This document shows, one piece after another, positions 53,045-59,999 of a DNA stretch of 59,999 bases (the stretch's first letter is position 1; the number at the start of each line of letters is the position of its first letter). The notes below the pieces were generated by a model that saw only the letters and a program-made list of their open reading frames with translations, ran no database searches and was not told where the DNA came from. The DNA comes from Candidatus Zhuqueibacterota bacterium. Its GTDB lineage: Bacteria; Zhuqueibacterota; Zhuqueibacteria; Residuimicrobiales; Krinioviventaceae. The stretch covers positions 1 through 59,999 of the forward strand of contig JAFGKD010000031.1 of assembly GCA_016928775.1 (NCBI GenBank), in the 5' to 3' direction. Both the position numbers and the translations under genes were made by a program.

Positions 53045-56000
53045 ATGACTTTTTATGATCGACTGAAAGGCGGTTTAATATTATTTGATGGTGCCATGGG
53101 CACCCAGGTACATGCACTGGAACCGACTGAGGAGGAGTGGGCTGGCTGCAATGGCTGTCCGGAAGTGCTCAATCTGACGGTACCGGCCAAAGTCCGGCAA
53201 ATCCACGAACGTTATTTTGCCGCCGGTGCCGATGTTGTGGAAACCAACACCTTTGGTGGCAGCAAAATTGTTTTAGCCGAATTCGATTTGGCCGACCGTG
53301 CCGTTGAAATCAGTCGCATTGCGGCGCAGTTAGCCCGCCAGGCCGCGGAGAAATTCAGCACACCGGAAAAACCGCGATTCGCTGCCGGCTCCATCGGGCC
53401 AGGCACCAAACTGATCACCCTGGGTCAAACCGATTTTGATACCATGTATGAATCGTATGCCCTGAACGCACGCGGCCTGCTGCAGGGCGGTGTTGATGTG
53501 TTCGTCATCGAAACCTGCCAGGATTTATTGCAGATAAAAGCCGCGCTTTTAGCCGTTGACGATGAAATGGCAAAAGCTCGCGTCAAGATTCCCAAAGCGG
53601 TTTCGATCACCATCGAAACAACGGGCACCATGCTTGTCGGCAGCGATGTCAGTGCGGCATTGGCGACATTGGAGCCCTTTGATATTGATATTTTAGGCAT
53701 GAATTGCGCCACCGGACCCGAAGCCATGCGCCCCTACATCAAACAGATTTGTCAAACATTTGATGGTCCGGTTCTCGTGCAGCCAAACGCCGGGCTGCCA
53801 CAAAATGTCGACGGGGAGATGATTTATACGCTAAAAATTAGCGAATATGTCGAGGTGCTCACCAGTTTTATTGAAGAATACGGTGTCCACATTGTCGGCG
53901 GCTGTTGCGGCACCACGCCGGAATTCATCCGGGCCATGGCGCAGCAAGTGCCCACGTTGAAACCGGCAGAACGTCGCCCACAACACAAACCGCAGCTCGC
54001 TTCCCTTTTTAGCGCTGTTGATATGCACCAGGATCCGGCGCCATTTTACATCGGCGAACGCTCGAATACCAACGGCTCGAAACAATTCCGCGACTATTTG
54101 TTAGCCGAGGATTGGGACGGCATCGTTGATATGTCGAGGCAGCAAGAGCTGACCGGCGCGCATGGCCTCGATCTTTGTCTTGCTTATACGGGGCGGGATG
54201 AAGTACGTGATATGTGTGAGGCTGTCGTTCGCATCAACAAGCAGGTCAATCTGCCAATTTTTATTGATTCGACAGATGTCAACGTTTTAGAACAGACGCT
54301 CAAGCTCATTGGCGGGCGCGCGGTCATCAATTCGATTAACCTGGAAGACGGTGAGGAGCGAGCCCACAAGATATGCCGATTAGCCAAACGATTTGGCGCC
54401 GCCATGATCGCCTTGACTATCGACGAGCACGGTATGGCAAAAACCGTTGCGCGCAAAGTCGACATTGCCAAAAGATTATATGATATTGTCGTCACCCAAT
54501 ATGGTCTGCGACCGCAGGATTTGATTTACGACACCCTCACCTTCACTCTTGGCAGTGGCGATGAGACGATGAAAGATGCCGGCAGAAATACCCTCGAGGG
54601 CATTCGGCAGGTCAAAGCGGTCTTGCCTGGTGTCTATACAGTTTTGGGTATCTCGAACATCTCTTTTGGGCTGGCAGCATATTCGCGCGAAATTCTGAAT
54701 TCCGTGTTTTTGCATGAGGCGATCAAAGCGGGACTCGATGCAGCTATTGTCAATGTTAAAAAAATTATGCCGCTGCATCGGATTGATCAGAGAGATATCG
54801 ATATGTGCCTCGATCTCATTTACAATCGCGGGGATAATGCGCTGTTCAGTTTTATTCAGCATTTTGACGCGAATGCCGGGACTGCGCAGGAAGAGGAAAC
54901 CGATGATCTCTCGTTGCCTCTGGATGAAAAGATCAAACAGCGTGTCATCAATGGCAACCGCTCCGGCCTGCAGGAGATATTGCTCCAGGCACTGCGAGAG
55001 ACGAGGGCGATCGACATCATCAACAAGTGGCTGATTCCGGCGATGAAGGTCGTAGGCGATCTTTTCGGTGCCGGCAAGATGCAGTTGCCGTTCGTCCTGC
55101 AATCCGCCGAAGTGATGAAATTTGCCGTTCGTGTGCTGGAGCCGTACATGGAAAAAGCCGACACGCAAGCGCAAACCAGCCTGGTGCTTGCCACAGTGCG
55201 CGGCGATGTGCACGACATTGGCAAAAATCTCGTCGATATTATTCTCAGCAACAACGGCTACAAGGTTTACAATCTCGGCATCAAATGCGAGATCGATACC
55301 ATGCTGAAAAAAGTGAAGGAAGTAAACGCCGACGCCCTCGGGATGAGCGGCTTGTTGGTGAAATCGACAGTTGTCATGAAGGAGAACCTGGAGGTCATGC
55401 GCCAGCGCGGCGTACATATCCCGGTCCTGCTCGGTGGCGCGGCGCTCACGCGCAGCTATGTGAAGGACGTCTGCGCCAAAATCATGCACAGCCCGGTGAT
55501 CTATTGTGCCGATGCGTTCGAGGGGCTGAATATGATGTCCTTGATCAAGGATAATAAATTGGCCGATTATCTGAAAATCGAGACGGTAAAAAAACCTCGA
55601 TTACCCGCGACAAAACCTAGCACCACTGTATCGTTTCCCGAGTTGACCTTTGAGCACAATATCCCCAATCCGCCATTTTGGGGAACTAAAGTGGTGCGAG
55701 ATATTGACCTGGACACGGTTTATTCGTATCTTACCGAGGCAGCGTTGTTCCGTGGTCGTTGGGGTTATCGGCGCGGAGAGTTGTCGCGCGAGGCCTATCA
55801 GGAGCTCATCGATAATACCGTGCGTCCGCAATTCGAAGCGCTGAAACAGCGCTGCAAGGAAGAAAAGCTGTTGATGCCGGCGGTAGTATACGGCTATTTT
55901 CCGTGCAATCGCGCCGGCGAAACGGTGATCATTTTTGATCCGAAAACGGACGAGGAAGTGCTGCGCTTGTCCTTCCCGCGACAGCAAAAGGAGCCGTTCC

Positions 56001-56455
56001 GCTGCATTGCGGATTTCTTTTTACCGCTTGATTCCACTGTACGCGATATCATCGTCTTGCAGGTTGCGACGGTTGGTCAGCGCGCCGCGGATGAGGCACA
56101 GCGCCTGTATGCAGCCGATGCCTACAAAGACTATCTGCTGTTTCACGGCCTCAGTGTCGAGACAGCCGAGGCTCTGGCCGAGTATTGGCATCAAGTGATT
56201 CGCCGGGAATTGGACATCACCGAACAGGATGGCGCCGGCATCGAGGACTTTGTCGTGCAAAAATATCGCGGCTCCCGCTATTCGTTCGGCTATCCGGCTT
56301 GCCCGGACTTGTATGGCAACCGGCAAATTGTTGAGCTGTTGCAGCCCGAGCGCATCGGCGTCTCCATCACCGAAGAAGACCAGATGACGCCGGAACAGAC
56401 GACGAGCGCGTTTATCGTGCATCATCCGCAGGCGAAATACTTTACCCTGGAGTAG
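53045..56455 (+). CDS. metH: Cobalamin-dependent methionine synthase
   Basis: 1136 residues. Transfers methyl from 5-methyltetrahydrofolate to homocysteine via B12. Domain 1 (1-325) has [15 protein letters not shown], and zinc Cys in [11 protein letters not shown] near 220 and [10 protein letters not shown] near 286-287. Domain 2 (about 335-600) is pterin-binding: [50 protein letters not shown]. The cap (about 625-710) precedes the B12 domain with the base-off ligand motif [10 protein letters not shown] near 719-728 and [20 protein letters not shown]. The activation domain ends the protein with [14 protein letters not shown] and [20 protein letters not shown], so reactivation by SAM is retained. 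CAGGAG lies 5 bases before the ATG. No cobalamin or SAM riboswitch is visible upstream. Confidence 0.97.
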   Translation: MTFYDRLKGGLILFDGAMGTQVHALEPTEEEWAGCNGCPEVLNLTVPAKVRQIHERYFAAGADVVETNTFGGSKIVLAEFDLADRAVEISRIAAQLARQAAEKFSTPEKPRFAAGSIGPGTKLITLGQTDFDTMYESYALNARGLLQGGVDVFVIETCQDLLQIKAALLAVDDEMAKARVKIPKAVSITIETTGTMLVGSDVSAALATLEPFDIDILGMNCATGPEAMRPYIKQICQTFDGPVLVQPNAGLPQNVDGEMIYTLKISEYVEVLTSFIEEYGVHIVGGCCGTTPEFIRAMAQQVPTLKPAERRPQHKPQLASLFSAVDMHQDPAPFYIGERSNTNGSKQFRDYLLAEDWDGIVDMSRQQELTGAHGLDLCLAYTGRDEVRDMCEAVVRINKQVNLPIFIDSTDVNVLEQTLKLIGGRAVINSINLEDGEERAHKICRLAKRFGAAMIALTIDEHGMAKTVARKVDIAKRLYDIVVTQYGLRPQDLIYDTLTFTLGSGDETMKDAGRNTLEGIRQVKAVLPGVYTVLGISNISFGLAAYSREILNSVFLHEAIKAGLDAAIVNVKKIMPLHRIDQRDIDMCLDLIYNRGDNALFSFIQHFDANAGTAQEEETDDLSLPLDEKIKQRVINGNRSGLQEILLQALRETRAIDIINKWLIPAMKVVGDLFGAGKMQLPFVLQSAEVMKFAVRVLEPYMEKADTQAQTSLVLATVRGDVHDIGKNLVDIILSNNGYKVYNLGIKCEIDTMLKKVKEVNADALGMSGLLVKSTVVMKENLEVMRQRGVHIPVLLGGAALTRSYVKDVCAKIMHSPVIYCADAFEGLNMMSLIKDNKLADYLKIETVKKPRLPATKPSTTVSFPELTFEHNIPNPPFWGTKVVRDIDLDTVYSYLTEAALFRGRWGYRRGELSREAYQELIDNTVRPQFEALKQRCKEEKLLMPAVVYGYFPCNRAGETVIIFDPKTDEEVLRLSFPRQQKEPFRCIADFFLPLDSTVRDIIVLQVATVGQRAADEAQRLYAADAYKDYLLFHGLSVETAEALAEYWHQVIRRELDITEQDGAGIEDFVVQKYRGSRYSFGYPACPDLYGNRQIVELLQPERIGVSITEEDQMTPEQTTSAFIVHHPQAKYFTLE

Positions 56456-56464
56456 CAGCAAAAG

Positions 56465-56555
56465 AAATGGGAGAGAGAAGAAGGGAAAAAGGAAATGGGC
56501 TGGTGCTATCCCCGTTCTCCCTTGTTCCCTGTTCCCTTTTCCCTTCATCCCGTAA
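56465..56555. repeat. G/A-rich tract with T/C-rich mirror, intergenic hairpin-like repeat
   Basis: GGGAGAGAGAAGAAGGGAAA (56469 on) is roughly complementary to CTCCCTTGTTCCCTGTTCCC (56518 on) and the TTTTCCCTT that follows, so the metH-rubredoxin gap can form a long imperfect stem. Tandem TTCCCTG units occur. Looks like a known kind of noncoding intergenic repeat; may also end transcription. Confidence 0.55.
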
Positions 56556-56571
56556 AACGAAAGGACTCTTT

Positions 56572-56730
56572 ATGGAAAAGTACATTTGTTCAAACTGTGG
56601 TTATGTATATGATCCCGAGATTGGCGATCCTGAGAACGGCATCAAACCCGGCACGCCATTTGAAGATTTGCCCGATGATTGGCATTGTCCAGTGTGTTAT
56701 GTCGGCAAGGATCGTTTTGACGAGCTATGA
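56572..56730 (+). CDS. Rubredoxin
   Basis: 52 residues, AAAGGA before the ATG; an upstream in-frame extension runs through the G/A-rich repeat and is not used. Two CxxC knuckles bind one iron: C6-S-N-C9[15 protein letters not shown] and C39-P-V-C42-YVGKDRF. Acidic and of standard length. Small cytosolic electron carrier used by oxidoreductases that remove oxygen, superoxide or peroxide in anaerobes and microaerophiles. The last four bases overlap the start of the next gene (ATGA). Confidence 0.97.
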   Translation: MEKYICSNCGYVYDPEIGDPENGIKPGTPFEDLPDDWHCPVCYVGKDRFDEL

Positions 56731-57128
56731 GCAGGTTCTCTCCGAAAAAATGGCTTCTCATCGCCGCCGGTTGTTTGGCACTTGGGCTTGGGGTGCTCGG
56801 CATCTTTTTACCATTGCTGCCGACGACGGTTTTTTTATTAATCGCTGCCGCTTGTTTTGCCCGCAGCTCCGAACGCCTCTATCAGTGGCTTTTAAATCAT
56901 CGATGGTTTGGTCCAATCATCCGGAACTGGCGCGAGCATAAAGCCATCTCCCTGCGCGGTAAAATTTTTATGTTGATTCTGCTGTGGCTCACCCTCGGAT
57001 GTTCAGCTTTTTGTGCTGTTGATCTCATTGCCATTCGTTTTCTGCTCCTGCTCGTTGGTTTGGGTGTGACGTTCTTTATTTTAAGCACAAAGACCATGTC
57101 GCCCGATTTATTGGCCGAGCAAAAATAA
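56727..57128 (+). CDS. DUF454 (YbaN family) inner-membrane protein
   Basis: 133 residues. Typical family layout: [20 protein letters not shown] followed by [20 protein letters not shown], then [30 protein letters not shown] and two more hydrophobic segments ([20 protein letters not shown] and [17 protein letters not shown]). Function unknown in general; the conserved LPTTPF-like and W-F-G-P-x-I-x-x-W motifs are intact. Translation is coupled to rubredoxin by a four-base overlap. A terminator hairpin follows. Confidence 0.92.
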   Translation: MSRFSPKKWLLIAAGCLALGLGVLGIFLPLLPTTVFLLIAAACFARSSERLYQWLLNHRWFGPIIRNWREHKAISLRGKIFMLILLWLTLGCSAFCAVDLIAIRFLLLLVGLGVTFFILSTKTMSPDLLAEQK

Positions 57129-57169
57129 ATGTAACGCGCATGCGAGTATCGCGGACAAGACTATTTTTC

Positions 57170-57198
57170 ATCCGGGGATTCGTTTCCCCGGATTTTTT
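57170..57198 (+). terminator. Rho-independent terminator
   Basis: Stem ATCCGGGGA (57170-57178) / TCCCCGGAT (57185-57193) with a six-base loop and TTTTT after it, 42 bases after the YbaN-type gene stop. Confidence 0.85.
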
Positions 57199-57229
57199 AC
57201 GATATTCAGCGCCCGCGACGCTGCGTAGA

Positions 57230-57472
57230 CTATTCTTCCAGTTCCTGGAACTCGCCGACCTGTTTTACAAAAATCCAGATGAACAGCATCCCCAACGCCG
57301 TATGTGCAGACATTGTGTACCACACATATTCGGGATGCTGGATGCTTTCAAAATAGCCATATAGCGAACCATACGTGATGCCGCTCAGCGCGCCGCCGAG
57401 TCCGATGGCTAAAAAATTTGTCCCCATGTACAATGAACGAGGACCAATGGCAAGCAACGATTGCACATTCAA
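57230..57472 (-). pseudogene. C-terminal fragment of a major-facilitator-type transporter
   Basis: 80 codons on the minus strand read LLAIGPRSLYMGTNFLAIGL, GGALSGITYGSLYGYFESIQ, then a hydrophilic loop and one more membrane segment (YTMSAHTALGMLFIWIFVKQ). This is the last two or three helices of an MFS/oligopeptide-symporter-like carrier. There is no ATG and no room for the other nine or ten helices: the GH92 stop lies 9 bases upstream. A truncated remnant. Confidence 0.6.
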
Positions 57473-57481
57473 GCGTCAAAC

Positions 57482-59728
57482 CTAGTCGATCATAAATCTT
57501 TTCCCCGGATCACTCCCCATGACAAACTCCAGTGTGCCGCCATCCAGCATGGCCTTGTGCTCGATATATCCCTTGTCATATTCCTGCCCGTTCAACTTTA
57601 CCGATTGGATATAGATGTTTTTTTCAGCCAGACCGGTTGTTTTGACTGTGAAAACTTTTCCGCTCGGCATGGCTATCTCCACCCGTTCAAATTGTGGCGT
57701 GCCGAACACATACCGGCCATCTGCCGGATTCACCGGATAAAAGCCGATGGCGCTAAAAATGTACCAGGCGGACATTTGCCCCATGTCCTCATTGCCGCAC
57801 AGCCCGTCCGGCTGATTGGTGTAAAGGGTGGTCATAATTTCGTTCAACCGCTGCTGCGATTTCCACGGCTGGCCGGCAAAAGTGTACAGGTAAGCCGTAT
57901 GGTGACTCGGTTCATTGCCGTGCGCATATTCGCCGATGAGCCCGGTGATGTCAATGGGTTTGCCCTCCGAAGAGGACGTTTCAGTACCAAAGAGTTGATC
58001 CAGCTTGTCGACAAATGCCTCATCCCCTCCGAGCAGTTCGATCAATCCTGCAACATCATGCGGCACAAACCACATGTATTGCCAGGCGTTACCCTCGATA
58101 AAATCCGATGGGCCATAGGATGCAAAAGTTGGATCAAACGGTTCGACAAAAAAGCCGTCGGCTCTGCGGCCACGCATAAAACCGGAATTCGGCTCAAACA
58201 CGTTACGAAAGGCCTGGCTGCGTTGTTTAAAGTAAACATAGTCCTCTTGCTTGCCGAGCGCGTGCGCCATTTGCGCAAGGCACCAGTCGTCAAAGGCATA
58301 TTCCAGCGTTTTGGAAACGGATTTGTTCTCCAAATCCGCGGGAATATAGCCGTATTCTTTTAAAAACTTGATGCCAAAATCGTCCTGCATCGCGCTGGTT
58401 TTCATCGCTTGGTACGCTTTATCCACATTAAATCCGCGGAAACCTTTGAAATAGGCATCCACAATAACCGGCACGGCGTGATAACCGATCTTACAATTGG
58501 TCTCGCTGTTACACAGCGGCCAAACCGGCAGCAGACCGTATTCATCATATTGCGCCAATGCCGAGTTGACGAGATCGGTCACCAACTGCGGAGCAAGTAT
58601 GGTGTACAGGGGATTGGCGGCGCGGAAGGTATCCCACAAAGACAAGCCGGTGAGATTGGTGAAGCCATCGGCTGTATGAATTTTTTTATCAAAGCCGCAA
58701 TAGCGTCTATCCACATCCATATAGGTGAATGGCGCGATACAGGCGTGATACATGGCCGTGTAAAAAGTTTCCTTCAAGGCGCGGTCGTTTGAGGTCACCT
58801 GAACCTTGTCCAGCATGTTGCGCCATTCCCCTTCAGCATCAGCCCGCACCGCATCAAAGTCCCACTTCGGGATTTCGGCATCCACATTTTTCAGCGCACC
58901 GTTTACATCAACAGCGGAAAGACCGACTTTGACGAGAAGCTGCTTGTTCGTTTTCACCGGAATGGTCAGCGCGACTTTGACATGGGTGCTCTGGATTTCA
59001 TCCGCGTCGCTATAAATTTTGCCATCGGCCCACAAAACCGATTCTTTTATTGGCTGGGACAATCGTGCAGCAAAAAAGACCTCGTGCTCCACCCAGTACA
59101 ATTCATCACCGACACCCCAGCCGCGGGATTTATGCGAACCGACGACCAGCGTATCATTGACAATTTTGAGGTAACAGTGTGAAATGCTGTCAGTCTTTTG
59201 ACTGTGCGCCAGATCGATAACAAGATCGATGTTTTCGGCGTTGTGTGCCGTGTAACGATGAAAGCCGGCGCGCCGGCTGGTCGTCAGCTCGGCGTTGATC
59301 GCGTAATCATCCAGCACCACAGCATAGTATCCGGCTTGCGCTGTTTCTGTTTCGTGCGAAAACCGCGAGCGGTAGCCGGCGTCGGGATTTTCCTTGGAAC
59401 CGGCGTCGAACTGAATTCCGCCGGTGGTCGGCATGAGCAAAATATCCAGGAGCTCGGGTCGACCCGTACCGCTGAGATGCGTGTGGCTGAAACCGATGAT
59501 CGAGCTGTCGGAATAGTGATAGCCGGAACACCAGTCCCACCCCTCGGTGCCGGTATCCGGACTGAGCTGCACCATGCCGAAAGGACGTGTCGCGCCCGGA
59601 AACGTATGACCGTGCGCATCGGTGCCGATTTTGGGATTGATAAAATTCACAAGCTGATCCTCCTGTTTGGGGGACGTACATGCGGTCATGATGATCAGGA
59701 TACATAGCAGACCTAAACAAACTTTCAT
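57482..59728 (-). CDS. GH92 family alpha-mannosidase lipoprotein
   Basis: 748 residues. ATG 59726-59728 begins a lipoprotein signal (CLGLLCILIIMTAC); an ATG 21 bases upstream is in frame. The N-terminal sandwich has FINPKIGTDAHGHTFPGATR, PFGMVQLSPDTGTEGWDWCS, GFSHTHLSGTG. The catalytic (alpha/alpha)6 barrel has DVDRRYCGFD, GLSLWDTFRAANPLYTILAP, GYHAVPVIVDAYFKGFRGF, NEPSHHTAYLYTFAGQPWKS and the hallmark GLCGNEDMGQMSAWYIFSAI, GFYPVNPADGRY. These are calcium-dependent exo-alpha-mannosidases that trim mannose chains, for example from glycoproteins. Envelope-anchored. Family certain. Confidence 0.96.
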   Translation of the reverse strand: MKVCLGLLCILIIMTACTSPKQEDQLVNFINPKIGTDAHGHTFPGATRPFGMVQLSPDTGTEGWDWCSGYHYSDSSIIGFSHTHLSGTGRPELLDILLMPTTGGIQFDAGSKENPDAGYRSRFSHETETAQAGYYAVVLDDYAINAELTTSRRAGFHRYTAHNAENIDLVIDLAHSQKTDSISHCYLKIVNDTLVVGSHKSRGWGVGDELYWVEHEVFFAARLSQPIKESVLWADGKIYSDADEIQSTHVKVALTIPVKTNKQLLVKVGLSAVDVNGALKNVDAEIPKWDFDAVRADAEGEWRNMLDKVQVTSNDRALKETFYTAMYHACIAPFTYMDVDRRYCGFDKKIHTADGFTNLTGLSLWDTFRAANPLYTILAPQLVTDLVNSALAQYDEYGLLPVWPLCNSETNCKIGYHAVPVIVDAYFKGFRGFNVDKAYQAMKTSAMQDDFGIKFLKEYGYIPADLENKSVSKTLEYAFDDWCLAQMAHALGKQEDYVYFKQRSQAFRNVFEPNSGFMRGRRADGFFVEPFDPTFASYGPSDFIEGNAWQYMWFVPHDVAGLIELLGGDEAFVDKLDQLFGTETSSSEGKPIDITGLIGEYAHGNEPSHHTAYLYTFAGQPWKSQQRLNEIMTTLYTNQPDGLCGNEDMGQMSAWYIFSAIGFYPVNPADGRYVFGTPQFERVEIAMPSGKVFTVKTTGLAEKNIYIQSVKLNGQEYDKGYIEHKAMLDGGTLEFVMGSDPGKRFMID

Positions 59729-59749
59729 AATAAGCCTCTTGTATAACAT

Positions 59750-59999
59750 TTTTAAGCAGGACTTAACTATAGATTCTTATTTAAATTTTCATAAATCACA
59801 AATACCAAATTACAAACAAGCAACAAATTCCAATGTTCTAAAATTACAAACAGTCATTTTAAATGTTCTGAAAAATAGGCAGATCGATTTCTGTGATGTT
59901 TGGGATTTAAACTTAGCCTGAAAAATTCGTTCACACAAAGACACGAAGCCACAAAGACTGTTTTTATTGGACTTGTTGAATGTTTACAAAATGCTTGAA
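59750..59999. other. A/T-rich noncoding stretch with dispersed-repeat text
   Basis: No gene. Contains ACAAATACCAAATTACAAAC and CACACAAAGACACGAAGCCA, phrases of the short A-rich and ACAAAGACACGAAG-type noncoding repeats often seen between genes of uncultured bacteria. Upstream region of the GH92 gene, so its promoter should be here. Confidence 0.4.

Noticed and set aside
54476..55489. 337-codon open frame on the minus strand inside metH
   Set aside because: It is fully antisense to a convincing methionine synthase, has no family-like motifs and no ribosome site; a by-product of codon bias.

Overview
The window looks like a chromosome segment from a free-living, Gram-negative, glycan-degrading bacterium of the FCB group, most like candidate phylum KSB1/Calditrichota. 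Four secreted proteins end in, or were once followed by, a type IX secretion (Por) sorting tail of the N-[YF]-P-N-P-F-N form. Lipoproteins with a Cys lipobox are common. Glycan enzymes are abundant: PL11, two GH5, a GH30-like module, GH92, DUF1080, a NamZ-like protein and several alpha/alpha-toroid proteins. The phylum is an inference; no rRNA or ribosomal protein gene is present.

Layout. 1-2310 (minus): start of a PL11 rhamnogalacturonan lyase, a short lipoprotein and a GH5 endoglucanase with a type IX tail. 2396-10083: a gene graveyard with relics of a glycosidase-like protein, a sigma-54 activator, DNA polymerase X, a receiver domain, an outer-membrane barrel protein and a Rieske/AIF-type oxidoreductase, interleaved with one intact sigma-54 activator. 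Two neighbouring secreted paralogues there each carry one in-frame stop before the rest of the protein, including the sorting tail. 10109-12146: a coiled-coil lipoprotein and a site-2 protease with CBS domains. 13000-19300: a large secreted lipoprotein and a 1407-residue protein fusing an alpha/alpha toroid, a GH30-like barrel and a PHP-type domain. 19554-27327: tRNA-Phe, a PpiD/SurA-like isomerase, an M3 peptidase, DUF1080, a toroid lipoprotein and a DUF302 protein.

27647-40558 is the highlight: ten co-directional, closely spaced genes on visibly A/T-rich DNA. They encode a radical SAM protein, a SIR2-like protein, three paralogous Ycf46-type AAA ATPases, a Ycf35/DUF1257 protein, a DUF2997 protein and three membrane-anchored proteins with Ig-like, TPR or TolB-N/FlgO-like parts. 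A module of about 80 residues recurs at the C-termini of two of the ATPases and at the N-terminus of the first membrane protein. This suggests one assembly linking cytosolic AAA machines and a possible NAD-binding effector to the envelope. I know of no characterised system with this composition.

40731-52622: an M1 peptidase with type IX tail, a Tat-exported Gfo/Idh/MocA oxidoreductase, a GH5 lipoprotein, a NamZ-like protein without signal peptide and a membrane SpoIIE-type phosphatase. On the opposite strand are a tail-anchored caspase-like protease and a propeller-toroid secreted protein. 53045-59999: cobalamin-dependent methionine synthase, rubredoxin, a YbaN-type membrane protein, an MFS remnant and a GH92 mannosidase lipoprotein. 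Several dispersed noncoding repeats lie between genes, including inverted copies of one element near 45 kb and 52.8 kb and two clusters of a GTGCCTGGCAC palindrome.
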